In this document: piece by piece, positions 8,220 to 16,689 of the stretch
Layout: each line of letters starts with the position of its first letter
Numbering within the stretch: position 1 is the first letter of the stretch
Source of the DNA: Desertimonas flava
GTDB lineage: Bacteria; Actinomycetota; Acidimicrobiia; Acidimicrobiales; Ilumatobacteraceae
Reading direction: 5' to 3'
DNA length: 64,000 nucleotides
NCBI RefSeq assembly: GCF_003426815.1
Contig: NZ_QKYK01000001.1
Coordinates: 62,001-126,000, forward strand
Made by a program: the position numbers and the translations under genes
The notes under the pieces: model-generated
The model's database searches: none
The model's input: only the letters and a program-made list of their open reading frames with translations
What the model was told of the DNA's origin: nothing

Positions 8220-9208
8220 GGGCGTTCAACGAGGAATCCGACTGGTTCGCCACGATCACGCTGCCGACGCCCAGCGACCTCGACGACGCACGAGCCAGGT
8301 TCGACCTCGAGTGGAGAGACGCGCGCGCACAGCTCACCGATACGTGGCAGGCCGACGAACTCGACCAGCTGGATCGGGTCGTCGGCGATCTCCATCACCG
8401 TGACAGCGCCGGACTGGTGATCGTCCAAGCCCGGAACGGGCCGACGCTGGTCGAGCACCTCGACGAACCGGTCGTCGCCACCGTGCACGAAGGGCCGGTG
8501 CCGCGATGGGCAACGGTGATCGAGGGCCGGCAACGAACGATCGCCCACGTCATCGTGGAGACCGACCGAGCCGGCGCCGACATCACGGCGTTCGACGGCG
8601 GCACGGTGCTCTGCACCGACACCGTGGTCGGCGACACCGAACACATCCATCGGGGGCATCCGGGCGGCTGGTCACAACGGCGGTTCCAGCAACGCGCAGA
8701 GAACACGTGGGAGGACAACGCCCGGGAGGTGGCCGACGCTGTCGCCGAAGTGACCCAGCGCGTCGACGCCCAACTGGTCGCTGTCGCCGGCGACGTCCGC
8801 GCCCAGACGTTCTTGCTCGAGCACCTCCCCACCGACGTGGCCGACATCGCCGTCAAGGTCGAAGCCGGGTCACCCGGCGGCATCGCCGACGAGGTCGTAC
8901 GGCAACTGTCGAACCTCGTCGCCGAACGAGTCACCGCCGCGGCGGACAGCGTTCGCGCCGGCCTCGACTCGGATCTCGCCGCCACGGACGCCGACACGAT
9001 CGTCGACGCTCTCCGTCAAGGTCGTGTGGAGACGCTGCTCGTCCACGATGACCTCTCGACGGACGACGACGTCGACAGCAGGTGGCTGGACGGGGCGCGT
9101 CTGGTCGACCGGGCGATCGTCGCCGCGCTCGCCACCGACGCCGAGGTGATCGTGGTGCCGAAGCTGGCGATCATGGACGCGCCGGTGGCGGCAACGATGC
9201 GATGGTGA
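8198..9208 (+). CDS. Vms1/Rv2629-like eRF1-fold protein
   Basis: This 336-residue cytosolic protein has the landmarks of the Rv2629/Vms1-type bacterial family: a segment HIHRGHPGGWSQRRFQQRAEN whose Gly/Gln-rich loop sits where release factors carry their catalytic loop, then RVDAQLVAVAGDVRAQTFL and a C-terminal GRVETLLVHDD plus VDRAIVAALATDAEV unit shared with the protein at 5261. Family members are proposed peptidyl-tRNA or ribosome-rescue factors, and the mycobacterial one is hypoxia-induced. GGGAG lies just upstream of the GTG start. It overlaps the DUF421 gene and is followed by a 29-codon ORF coupled to DUF2254. Confidence 0.82.
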   Translation: MVPHADLRAFNEESDWFATITLPTPSDLDDARARFDLEWRDARAQLTDTWQADELDQLDRVVGDLHHRDSAGLVIVQARNGPTLVEHLDEPVVATVHEGPVPRWATVIEGRQRTIAHVIVETDRAGADITAFDGGTVLCTDTVVGDTEHIHRGHPGGWSQRRFQQRAENTWEDNAREVADAVAEVTQRVDAQLVAVAGDVRAQTFLLEHLPTDVADIAVKVEAGSPGGIADEVVRQLSNLVAERVTAAADSVRAGLDSDLAATDADTIVDALRQGRVETLLVHDDLSTDDDVDSRWLDGARLVDRAIVAALATDAEVIVVPKLAIMDAPVAATMRW

Positions 9209-9291
9209 CCTCGTCGGTCGAGCCGACCGACGAGATCACCCAGGACATCCTCGAGAACGGCGAAACAGCTCAGCCTGGGGACGGCGCATGA
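9202..9291 (+). CDS. Possible 29-residue coupling peptide
   Basis: An ATG overlaps the stop of the preceding gene (ATGGTGA) and the ORF ends by overlapping the next start (ATGA). The peptide is acidic (EPTDEITQDILENGE) with no motif. It may act only to couple translation, or be spurious. Confidence 0.3.
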   Translation: MVTSSVEPTDEITQDILENGETAQPGDGA

Positions 9292-10589
9292 AGGTACGAC
9301 TCAGCTCGATCGTCGAGCGCCTCCGATCGAGCCTGTTCTTCGTTCCGATGTCAGCGGTGGTGGCAGCGGCTGTGCTCGGTCTCGGCCTGCTCGCCGTCGA
9401 TCGCCGCGTCGACATCACGCTCGCCGAGCTTCCGTTCGGGTTCACCTCGACGGTCGAGAGCGCCCGCACCCTGCTCGGAGCGATTGCCGCCGCCACGATC
9501 TCGTTTGCTGGGATCGCCTTCTCCGTGTCGCTGCTGATTCTGCAGTTGGCGTCCAGCCAATACTCGCCGCGGGTCGTGCACGCCTTGTTCCGTGATCCGT
9601 TCAACAAGCGGGTGATGGCGCTCGTCGTCGGCACCTTCACCTACTGCATCGTCGTGTTGCGTTCCGTCCGATCGGCGCTCGAAGCCGACGGCGAACCGGT
9701 GATCCCCAACGTCTCTGTGGCCGTCGCCGTCGTGCTCGGCATCGTCGCGATCTTGGCCATCGTCGCCTTCATCGATCACAACGCCCACACGATGGACGTC
9801 AGCGAGATCCTGGAACGGATCCGCCGCGAGACCGTCACCCAGATCCACGCCTCGTGGGAACCCGCCGAACCAGGGCACCTCACCGGGCCGCTCCCGCCGA
9901 AATCGAGCCAGCCGACGACCGTCGTGCGATCGGACGGATCGGGCTGGATCCAACTCATCGATACCGACACGATCATCGACCTCGTTCCCGACGGCGCGAC
10001 GGTCCGCGTCCACACCGAAGCCGGCCAGTACGCGATCGCCCACAGCCCGCTGATGTCGATCACGCCGCCCAGCGACGACGAGCTCATCGGCAAACTCCGG
10101 TCGGCGGTCGTGATCGGTCACACCCGCACGATGCAACAAGACGTCACCTACGGACTTCGCCAGACCGTCGACATCGCCCTCAGAGCGCTCTCACCCGGAA
10201 TCAACGACCCGACCACCGCCCAGGACGCCATCTTCCACACCGCGGCGATCCTCTCCGAACTCCTCCGCCGAGAACCACCACCTGCGGTCACCACCAACGG
10301 CGACCGCACGGTCGTCATGGAACGCAGACCCTCCCACGACGCACTGATCGGGCTCGCCTTTGACGAGATCCGGCGCGCCGGCAGCGCCGATCCCGCCGTG
10401 TGCTGCTATCTCCTCGACACCCTCGCATCACTGATCGAGTCAGTGACCGCTGACGGCTACCACGACCGGACCACCGAACTCCGACGCCAAGCCCATCTCG
10501 TCCTCGAAGCGTCTACCCGTCACGAGCAACTCGATGACGACATCGCCGCCATCCGCAGTGCCTATGCCCAGATCCGCGAGACCACCTGA
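9288..10589 (+). CDS. DUF2254 integral membrane protein
   Basis: This 433-residue protein has about four N-terminal membrane helices, including the DUF2254 signature around GAIAAATISFAGIAFSVSLL and QLASSQYSPRVVHALFRD, followed by VMALVVGTFTYCIVVL and VAVAVVLGIVAILAIVAFI. A soluble C-terminal half contains the second family landmark DVTYGLRQTVDIALRALSPG then INDPTTAQDAI. Function is unknown. The start overlaps the preceding small ORF, and the whole 7626-10589 stretch looks like one transcription unit with DUF421 and the eRF1-like gene, consistent with a stress or dormancy role. Confidence 0.88.
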   Translation: MKVRLSSIVERLRSSLFFVPMSAVVAAAVLGLGLLAVDRRVDITLAELPFGFTSTVESARTLLGAIAAATISFAGIAFSVSLLILQLASSQYSPRVVHALFRDPFNKRVMALVVGTFTYCIVVLRSVRSALEADGEPVIPNVSVAVAVVLGIVAILAIVAFIDHNAHTMDVSEILERIRRETVTQIHASWEPAEPGHLTGPLPPKSSQPTTVVRSDGSGWIQLIDTDTIIDLVPDGATVRVHTEAGQYAIAHSPLMSITPPSDDELIGKLRSAVVIGHTRTMQQDVTYGLRQTVDIALRALSPGINDPTTAQDAIFHTAAILSELLRREPPPAVTTNGDRTVVMERRPSHDALIGLAFDEIRRAGSADPAVCCYLLDTLASLIESVTADGYHDRTTELRRQAHLVLEASTRHEQLDDDIAAIRSAYAQIRETT

Positions 10590-10675
10590 TCGCTAACGCC
10601 CGGCGTTGAAGGTCACAGGCGGACAACGTCCGATCACGGGTCTGGGCGCCAGCAGCCGCTGCGGCGGGACTCGGG

Positions 10676-10748
10676 TGGTCGAGACCGGCGTCGATCCGGT
10701 GACCTTCCGCTTTTCAGGCGGACGCTCTGCCGACTGAGCTACTCGACC
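10676..10748 (-). tRNA. tRNA-Phe (GAA)
   Basis: The 73-base cloverleaf has a seven-pair acceptor GGTCGAG/CTCGACC, anticodon stem TCCGC/GCGGA and loop CTGAAAA with anticodon GAA. The T-loop reads ATCGACG, slightly unlike the usual TTC start. CCA is not encoded. It is last of three clustered minus-strand tRNAs. Confidence 0.92.
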
Positions 10749-10770
10749 GAGAGCACGATTGCTCGTGCAG

Positions 10771-10845
10771 CGGTCCCGACGGGACTTGAACCCGCGACCT
10801 CCGGCTTGACAGGCCGGCGTGAACTCCAGACTTCACCACGGGACC
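10771..10845 (-). tRNA. tRNA-Asp (GTC)
   Basis: Acceptor GGTCCCG/CGGGACC, anticodon loop CTGTCAA (GTC) on a GCCGG-rich stem, and T-loop TTCAAGT. Middle member of the Glu-Asp-Phe cluster; CCA is not encoded. Confidence 0.94.
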
Positions 10846-10887
10846 CAGTGACATAACGCAACTGGTTTGCGGCAGTAGATATGTGCG

Positions 10888-10960
10888 CACCCCCAACGGG
10901 ATTCGAACCCGTGCCGCCACCTTGAAAGGGTGGTGTCCTAGGCCACTAGACGATGGGGGC
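10888..10960 (-). tRNA. tRNA-Glu (TTC)
   Basis: Acceptor GCCCCCA pairs with TGGGGGT (G-U at the first pair). The anticodon loop CTTTCAA gives TTC on a CCACC/GGTGG stem; the T-loop is TTCGAAT. First gene of the minus-strand cluster Glu-Asp-Phe, an order common in Actinobacteria. Confidence 0.94.
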
Positions 10961-11054
10961 TAGAACGTCTCCGGTTGAGAGCAACGGAACACTAGCAGCG
11001 CGTCGGCGAGGTTCCACCGGACGAATGGCCGTTCCTCAGCGCTGGGTCGTGCGG

Positions 11055-11600
11055 TCATCCCACCGAGCCCGGCGACAGCACCGCCACGGCCGAGTCGAGG
11101 ATCCAGGAGAGATAGGCGTAGAGGTGGTACTCGGGAGTGTCGACCACCCCGGAGACGTGGCTGGAGTCGTCGGTGTGATCGGCCGGCTCGTCATCTTCGT
11201 CGACGTTCAGCAGGGTCCCAAGCACGAGCCGGATGCTGTTGACGGCCTGCATGAACGCCAGCAGCTGATCCTCGGTGAAGGTGACCACGTCGGAGCGGCG
11301 CCCGCGTCGACCGCCGGGCGTCGCCGCCGCGAGGACCTCTTCCACGGTGGCGACGCCGGCGAGCCGGCTGGCGACCAGTTCGTCGCGCATCAGGCGCTGA
11401 TACTCGGCCTCCATCTCGGCGTCGTCGGGGTGGGCGACCGGGAACAACCGGACGGTGGCCGGTGCGGTCGTGGCTCCGTCGGGAGCGCTCAGCAGTGCTC
11501 GCAGCTCGTCGAGGAGCCGACCGAGCAGCACCCGTTCATCCGCCGCGAGGCGCAGGACGAAGCGTTCGCCGTCGCGCGAGAAGGCCCCCGTGCTACTCAT
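11055..11600 (-). CDS. DUF2017 family protein
   Basis: This is a 181-residue helical, acidic cytoplasmic protein. It has the DUF2017 features ERVLLGRLLDELRALL near the N-terminus, an EAEYQRLMRDELVASRL helix and a C-terminal LYAYLSWILDSAV segment. It follows clpS by 19 bases on the same strand, the arrangement seen in many actinobacteria including mycobacteria. The conserved pairing suggests a role with the ClpS/ClpC degradation machinery, but no activity is established. Confidence 0.85.
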   Translation of the reverse strand: MSSTGAFSRDGERFVLRLAADERVLLGRLLDELRALLSAPDGATTAPATVRLFPVAHPDDAEMEAEYQRLMRDELVASRLAGVATVEEVLAAATPGGRRGRRSDVVTFTEDQLLAFMQAVNSIRLVLGTLLNVDEDDEPADHTDDSSHVSGVVDTPEYHLYAYLSWILDSAVAVLSPGSVG

Positions 11601-11619
11601 CGCCGCTCAACGTGCATCC

Positions 11620-11916
11620 CTACTCGTCATGCTCCATGGTGGCCCACAACCCGTGCTCGTGCAGGCGGAACACGTGCATCTCCGCCCGCTCGCGCGTGTC
11701 GCTGGCGACGACCGCCTTGCCCTTCTCGTGGACGTCGAGCATCAGCTCGGTGGCCTTCTCGAGGGAGTAGCCGAACAGCTTCTGGAGCACGAACGTGACG
11801 TAGCTCATCAGGTTGATCGGGTCGTTCCACACCAACACGATCCACGGACGATCTTCGGTGACGATCTCGTCGGTGGTGGGGGCGTCCAGGACTGCCACGT
11901 CCGGTGCGTCACTCAC
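11620..11916 (-). CDS. clpS: ATP-dependent Clp protease adaptor ClpS
   Basis: This is a protein of about 98 residues. It has the ClpS hallmarks [20 protein letters not shown] (the N-degron pocket with its Asn-Asp pair), [20 protein letters not shown] and a C-terminal [15 protein letters not shown]. ClpS delivers N-end-rule substrates to ClpC/ClpA. I chose the GTG at 11916, giving a normal family length; an upstream start at 11994 would add 26 Arg-rich residues unlike ClpS tails. It is first gene of a pair with DUF2017. Confidence 0.93.
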   Translation of the reverse strand: MSDAPDVAVLDAPTTDEIVTEDRPWIVLVWNDPINLMSYVTFVLQKLFGYSLEKATELMLDVHEKGKAVVASDTRERAEMHVFRLHEHGLWATMEHDE

Positions 11917-12041
11917 CCGAACATTCAACCGGATGCGTTCCCGCAGGCCACGCAGGCTGACCCATCGCCCGCCGGACTCCGGACGGTGACGCACGTCGAC
12001 TTTGGCCGGGCGGGGCGAGGGTGCCTTACGATGGAGCCGCT

Positions 12042-12992
12042 ATGGCCGTCGGCAGCCGCCCACTCGTCCCCTCGCGCCTCGCTCCAGGTGGACTCTCGCA
12101 GCGCGCTCACGGCGCGCGCCAGCAGCCGAAGTCGGTCGTCGGTGCGTACATCGCACTCACCAAGCCGCGGATCATCGAGCTCCTTCTCATCACCACGATC
12201 CCCACCATGGTGCTGGCTGCCGGCGAATGGCCGTCGCTGTGGCTGATGCTCGTGACGCTCGTCGGCGGCACGCTCGCCGCCGGCGGCGCCAATGCCTTCA
12301 ACATGTACATCGATCGCGACATCGACGCGATGATGAAGCGCACCCAGGACCGCCCCCTGGTCACCGGCGTCATCCAGCCTCGCCAGGCGCTCGTGTTCGC
12401 CGCCGCCCTGGAAGTCGTCGCCTTCGCCGTGCTCTGGGCCGGGGCCAACCTCCTGTCGGCCGTGCTCGCCCTGTCGGCGATGCTCTTCTACGTCGGTGTG
12501 TACACCATCTGGCTCAAGCGCTCGAGCCGCCACAACATCGTCATCGGCGGCGCCGCCGGCGCCGTGCCGGTCCTCGTCGGATGGGCGGCGGTCACCGACT
12601 CGCTCGGTTGGGCGCCGGTCGTACTTTTCATTGCGATGTTCCTCTGGACGCCGCCCCACTTCTGGGCGCTGGCCATCCGCTATGCCGACGACTACCGGGC
12701 CGCCGACGTCCCGATGCTGCCGGCCGTCGTGCCCCTCGAAGAGGCCGCACGGAAGATGATCGGCTACACCGTCGCCCTCGTGGCGAGCACGCTGGTGCTC
12801 GCTCCCGTGGCCGATCTCGGCTGGATCTACACCGCGACGGCGATCGTCCTTGGGGTCGGCTTCCTGGGCGGCACGTATGCCCTCGCCAAGCGGCCGAGCC
12901 CGGCCGGGAGCATGCGGGTGTTCGCCTACAGCATCACCTACGTGACGCTTCTGTTCGCCGCCATCACCGCCGACGTGCTGATCCTGGCATGA
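12042..12992 (+). CDS. ctaB: Protoheme IX farnesyltransferase (heme O synthase)
   Basis: This UbiA-family membrane enzyme of 316 residues converts heme B to heme O on the way to heme A for the oxidase encoded next. Both prenyl-diphosphate Asp motifs are present: NAFNMYIDRDIDAMMKRTQDR near residue 90 and DDYRAADVPMLP in the second half, with ALTKPRIIELLL at the start of the first helix. The ATG at 12042 is preferred over a GTG at 12021 because GGAG sits 5 bases before it. It is first gene of the cytochrome oxidase cluster. Confidence 0.95.
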   Translation: MAVGSRPLVPSRLAPGGLSQRAHGARQQPKSVVGAYIALTKPRIIELLLITTIPTMVLAAGEWPSLWLMLVTLVGGTLAAGGANAFNMYIDRDIDAMMKRTQDRPLVTGVIQPRQALVFAAALEVVAFAVLWAGANLLSAVLALSAMLFYVGVYTIWLKRSSRHNIVIGGAAGAVPVLVGWAAVTDSLGWAPVVLFIAMFLWTPPHFWALAIRYADDYRAADVPMLPAVVPLEEAARKMIGYTVALVASTLVLAPVADLGWIYTATAIVLGVGFLGGTYALAKRPSPAGSMRVFAYSITYVTLLFAAITADVLILA

Positions 12993-13134
12993 CCCCTGTC
13001 GCCGCCGTGACCTCGCACAGATTTCATGCCGCCAGGCGGCCTACAAGTAGAGTCACGGCCGAACTCGGCCATGCTGCCTCTCCCCGCCCCGCGGTGGGCC
13101 GCAGTGCCGGCACCGCGTACAGAGCCCGACACGA

Positions 13135-14814
13135 ATGAGCACTCTCGACCCCACCCTTCATCACGTCGCCGACGACACCGGCTCCACCTCCGGAGCGGTC
13201 ACCTCGTCGATCGTCGCCGCGCTCACATCGAGCGATCACAAGGTGATCGGTCGCCTCCTCGTGACCGCCTCGCTCCTCGCCACGCTCGTGACCGGTGTCC
13301 TCGGGGCGCTGCTCGGGGCCGAGCGAATCAGCGGAGACGGCGATCTCCTGCCCGATCGCATCGTTCCCGAGCTGTTCGCCGGGTACCGCGTCGGTCTGGT
13401 GCTCGGCGGTGTCGTCCCGCTCCTGCTCGGTCTCGCCGTCTTCGCCGTGCCGCTCCAACTCGGTGCTCGTAGCCTCGCCTTCCCTCGACTCGCGGCCGCC
13501 GGCTTCTGGACGTGGCTCGGCGGCGTCGTGCTGCTCATCATCTCGCTGTTCAACAACGGCGGCCCAGAAGGCGGCGACGCCGACATGGTCCGCCTCTACA
13601 TCGGCGCGCTGGTCCTCGTCACTCTCGGCCTGATCGCCGTCGCCGTGCCGGTTGCCACGTCGGTCCTCACCACGCGGGCCCCCGGCATGAAGCTGCACCG
13701 CGTCCCGCCGTTCGCCTGGGCGTCGCTGATCCATGCGCTCGGCGTCGTGCTCGTCCTGCCGATCCTCGTCGGCGTCCTCGCCTACCTCTACATGGACGAT
13801 CGCTACGCCACGGCCGAGACGTCGCTGTTCGGCGGTGGCGCCGGCACCAACGACTGGGGGGCGTGGCTGCTCACCGGGCCGTCGCTGGCCCTCTTCGCCG
13901 TGCCCGCCGTCGGTCTGCTCGCCGAGTTCCTCCCGGTCGTCTTCCGCAAGCGCCTGCCGATGCGCGGCGTTCTGCTCGCCGGCATCTCCCTCGTCGGCGT
14001 GGGCATCCTCGCCGGCGTCACCCAGCAGCAGAAGTTCCGGCTGCCGGGCACGGGCGGTCCGGTCACCGGTCGCAACTGGCTGACCCGCCTCGGTTACCTG
14101 CTCAACTGGGCGATGCTGTCGCTGCTGCCGCTGCTCGGCATCGTCGTCGTCCTCGCCGTCGGAGCCCTGCTCGCCAAGCCGCCGAGCAAGGCCGAGCGCC
14201 GCGCCGGCGCCGCGGTCACCCCGAAGCCGATCGCCCCCTTCGTCTTCGCCCTGCTGGGCGTCGGTCTCGTCGCCATCGGCATCCTCGGCGCGGCCGCCAG
14301 CGGCATCGAGGATCTCGGGCTCGACGGCACCGTGTTCGAGGAGGGCGCCACCGTGGCGCTCGTGTACGGGGCCGTGCTCGCCGGCCTCGGAGGGATCGTC
14401 TACTGGTTCCCGAAGTGGACCGGCGCCAAGGTGCCCGACGCTCCGGCGTACGGCCTGGCCCTGCTCGGAGCGCTCGGTGCGGTCCTCGCCTCCGTGCCCT
14501 ATCTGATCGCCGGCTTCGCCGACCAGCCGGCCCGCGCGGTCGTGTTCGACTACGAGGGCCCGAGCGCCCTCTGGAACGTCGCCGTCACCGTCGGCCACGC
14601 CGCCTTCGCCGTCACCGTCCTCGCCGTACTCGGGCTCCTCCTGAAGCCCGCCGGCAGCGCCGCCACCGCCGGTGACGATCCCTGGGATGCCCAGACGCTC
14701 GAGTGGGCCACCACATCGCCGGCGCCCGCCGGCAACTTCGCCACCACGCCCGCCGTTCGTTCGCCCGAGCCCCTGACCGACCTCAAGATCACGACGACAG
14801 AGGTCGCACCGTGA
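13135..14814 (+). CDS. Cytochrome oxidase subunit I paralogue lacking all heme and copper ligands
   Basis: This 559-residue, roughly 12-helix membrane protein aligns by landmarks to the true CtaD encoded downstream: VPLQLGARSLAFPRL matches LPLQIGARDVAFPRI, AEFLPVVFRKRLP matches SEVLPVFAKKPLF, and YGAVLAGLGGIVYWFPK matches FGGAVLGFFAGFYYWWPK. At each ligand position of CtaD (H97, H275, Y279, H324, H325, H410, H412) this protein has Tyr84, Gly248, Ala252, Gln, Gln, Gly404 and Thr406. It cannot bind heme a, heme a3 or CuB in the known way. It even shares the C-terminal DPWDAQTLEWATTSP tail with CtaD (DPWDARTLEWMTTSP). It lies between ctaB and ctaC. Role unknown: perhaps structural, assembly or regulatory. 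Confidence 0.85.
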   Translation: MSTLDPTLHHVADDTGSTSGAVTSSIVAALTSSDHKVIGRLLVTASLLATLVTGVLGALLGAERISGDGDLLPDRIVPELFAGYRVGLVLGGVVPLLLGLAVFAVPLQLGARSLAFPRLAAAGFWTWLGGVVLLIISLFNNGGPEGGDADMVRLYIGALVLVTLGLIAVAVPVATSVLTTRAPGMKLHRVPPFAWASLIHALGVVLVLPILVGVLAYLYMDDRYATAETSLFGGGAGTNDWGAWLLTGPSLALFAVPAVGLLAEFLPVVFRKRLPMRGVLLAGISLVGVGILAGVTQQQKFRLPGTGGPVTGRNWLTRLGYLLNWAMLSLLPLLGIVVVLAVGALLAKPPSKAERRAGAAVTPKPIAPFVFALLGVGLVAIGILGAAASGIEDLGLDGTVFEEGATVALVYGAVLAGLGGIVYWFPKWTGAKVPDAPAYGLALLGALGAVLASVPYLIAGFADQPARAVVFDYEGPSALWNVAVTVGHAAFAVTVLAVLGLLLKPAGSAATAGDDPWDAQTLEWATTSPAPAGNFATTPAVRSPEPLTDLKITTTEVAP

Positions 14815-14841
14815 TGTCCGGAGTTCAGCGAGCGCAGCGAG

Positions 14842-14926
14842 CGTCCCGAGGTTCGCGCGGTCAAGGTGTGCGGAGCGCTAGCGGAGCACGCCGTTCACGC
14901 GGCCTGCGTGGCCGGGGAACGCAGTC
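14842..14926 (+). repeat. Dispersed intergenic GC-rich repeat, copy 1
   Basis: About 80 bases here match the inverse of 29014-29094. The strongest part is CACGCGGCCTGCGTGGCCGG followed by GGAACGCAG; a second block starts GCGCGG-(T/C)-CAAGGTG. It separates two oxidase genes and contains no ORF. Confidence 0.6.
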
Positions 14927-14938
14927 GAAGGAGAAGCA

Positions 14939-15520
14939 GTGACGTACGCACTCCCCGCCGCCCCGGCCCCGCCGCCCCGCCGGCAGGTGTTCGTGGGCAC
15001 CGCCATCGCGTCGCTGGGCGCCATCATGCTCATGGGCGGCATGCTCGCCGTCTTCATCCGCAAGCGTGAAGAGGTGATGGACGCCGGAGAAGCGTGGCTT
15101 CCCCAGGGCGTCGAGATCCCCGGCGTGCCCGCCAACGTGATGCTCATCGGCGTGCTCGCCATTCCCCTGTTCGCACAGTGGGCCGTCTACGCCGCCCGGC
15201 GCCACGACCGCATCCACGTCGGCCTCGCCCTCGGCCTCGTCGGCGTCATCGGCCTCGCTGCCATCAACGCCCAGGCGTACATCTACAACAGGATGGACAT
15301 GCCGGTGGCCGACTCCGGCTATGCCCCGATGTTCTATGCCATCACCGGGGCGATGGTCGCCCTGCTCATCATCGGCGTCGTGTTCACCGGCGTCACGGCG
15401 TTCCGCCTGCTCGGCGGACGCCAGTCCGACACGGAGCTCGTGTCGGCCCATGCCCTCTACTGGTACGTCATCGCCGGGGTCGTCTCGGCGGTGTGGCTGA
15501 TCGTGTTCGTCACCAAATGA
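14939..15520 (+). CDS. Divergent cytochrome oxidase subunit III-like membrane protein
   Basis: This 193-residue protein has about five hydrophobic helices. The C-terminal part, FYAITGAMVALLIIGVVF then ALYWYVIAGVVSAVWLIVF, follows the subunit III pattern (FYTLTGFHGAHVTIGILM then GLYWHFVDIIWIIIF in the CtaE encoded at 19953), but the GFHGAHV histidines and the WHFVD His/Asp are missing. It is therefore a degenerate CtaE paralogue placed directly after the ligand-less subunit I paralogue. The GTG start has GGAG 8-9 bases upstream. It overlaps the next gene by ATGA, so translation is coupled. Confidence 0.7.
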   Translation: MTYALPAAPAPPPRRQVFVGTAIASLGAIMLMGGMLAVFIRKREEVMDAGEAWLPQGVEIPGVPANVMLIGVLAIPLFAQWAVYAARRHDRIHVGLALGLVGVIGLAAINAQAYIYNRMDMPVADSGYAPMFYAITGAMVALLIIGVVFTGVTAFRLLGGRQSDTELVSAHALYWYVIAGVVSAVWLIVFVTK

Positions 15521-16689
15521 TTCCCACCGGGTCGCGCCTCCTCATCGGCGCCACGCTCCTCTCCATCGTCGCGGCCATCATCTACGGCACCACCGTCAGC
15601 GGCTCCCTCGGCACGACCGGCCTCATCAGCCTGTCCGTCGCCTTCGGAGTGATCACGGCGATCAACCTGTTCACCCGCGACGCCGACGTCTCGGTGAAGG
15701 ATCCCACCGCCGCCACCGAATCGGCGGCGGCGCACCATGCGCCCCGACCCAGCATCTGGCCCATCGTCGCGGGTGGCGGCGGCGTGCTGCTCGTCCTCGG
15801 CCTGATCACCTACCCGGTCGTCTTCATCTTCGGGGTCATCGCCCTGCTCGCCGCCACGATCGAGTGGATGATCGAGGCCTGGAGCGAGCGCGCCTCGGGC
15901 GACGTCGGGTACAACGCCGGCGTACGCGAGCGCATCGCCCACCCCGCCGAGATGCCGGTGCTCGCCCTGCTCGCCACGGGTGTCATCGTCTACTCGTTCA
16001 GCCGCATCATGCTGTTCCTGTCCAAGACCGGTGGCCCCATCGTGTTCGGTGTGCTCGCCGCACTGGTCCTCGCCGTCGGCGCTGCGGTCGCCTATCGCCC
16101 GCAGCTGCGCAACGCCACCGTGCAGGCCGTGGCGGCCGTCGCCGTACTCGGCCTCGTCGCCGGCGGCGTGGCGGCCGCACTGGCCGGACCCCGCGACATC
16201 GAAACCCACGAGACCACCGGGGCGCTCGCCACGCACGGCGAATGCGAGACCCCCGACGAGACCCATGCCGACAACAACGCCTCACAGACCATCGGGGCCA
16301 AGGCCAACGTCCACGGCGAGATCATCCTGCGCAGCGACGGCACGCTCGTCGCTCGCACCATCGGCATCCCGGGTGACCACTCCGCGATCACCATCACGCG
16401 GAGCAACCCGACCAACATCATCTTCCGCAACGAGAGCGACGACGACCGCCGCCTCGTGCTCCTGCTCGGCGAGGCCACCGCGGCCGAGGGTGCCGACAGC
16501 GGCGCTGACGCAGGGGAATCGACCGATGCCGAACACGCCGCACGCGAGCAGCTCTGCACCGCGCTCGCCGAGGCCGACGGCAGCCAGCTGCTGACGTTCG
16601 AGATCGGTGCGGCGTCGTCCGAGACGAACCACTTCGAGTTCGTCGTGCCCGGGGTCGACAATCAGTCTGTTGAGGTGATCGTTCCGTGA
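15517..16689 (+). CDS. CtaF-like membrane protein with extra helices and a C-terminal cupredoxin-like domain
   Basis: This 390-residue protein starts like the actinobacterial oxidase subunit IV (RLLIGATLLSIVAAIIYG, then SIWPIVAGGGGVLLVLGLI and LAATIEWMIEAW). It continues with three more helices and an extracytoplasmic domain of about 150 residues, with strands such as IILRSDGTLVARTIGI, ITITRSNPTNIIFRNE and HFEFVVPGVDNQSVEVIVP. That domain resembles a cupredoxin fold but lacks an obvious Cys-His-Met copper site. It overlaps genes on both sides (ATGA and GTGA), tying it tightly to the oxidase operon. Possibly an assembly or accessory subunit; the fusion is unusual. Confidence 0.6.
   Translation: MIPTGSRLLIGATLLSIVAAIIYGTTVSGSLGTTGLISLSVAFGVITAINLFTRDADVSVKDPTAATESAAAHHAPRPSIWPIVAGGGGVLLVLGLITYPVVFIFGVIALLAATIEWMIEAWSERASGDVGYNAGVRERIAHPAEMPVLALLATGVIVYSFSRIMLFLSKTGGPIVFGVLAALVLAVGAAVAYRPQLRNATVQAVAAVAVLGLVAGGVAAALAGPRDIETHETTGALATHGECETPDETHADNNASQTIGAKANVHGEIILRSDGTLVARTIGIPGDHSAITITRSNPTNIIFRNESDDDRRLVLLLGEATAAEGADSGADAGESTDAEHAAREQLCTALAEADGSQLLTFEIGAASSETNHFEFVVPGVDNQSVEVIVP

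Noticed and set aside
13135-14814. A second active heme-copper oxidase or nitric oxide reductase
   Set aside because: All ligand positions lack His, so no known heme-copper chemistry is possible.
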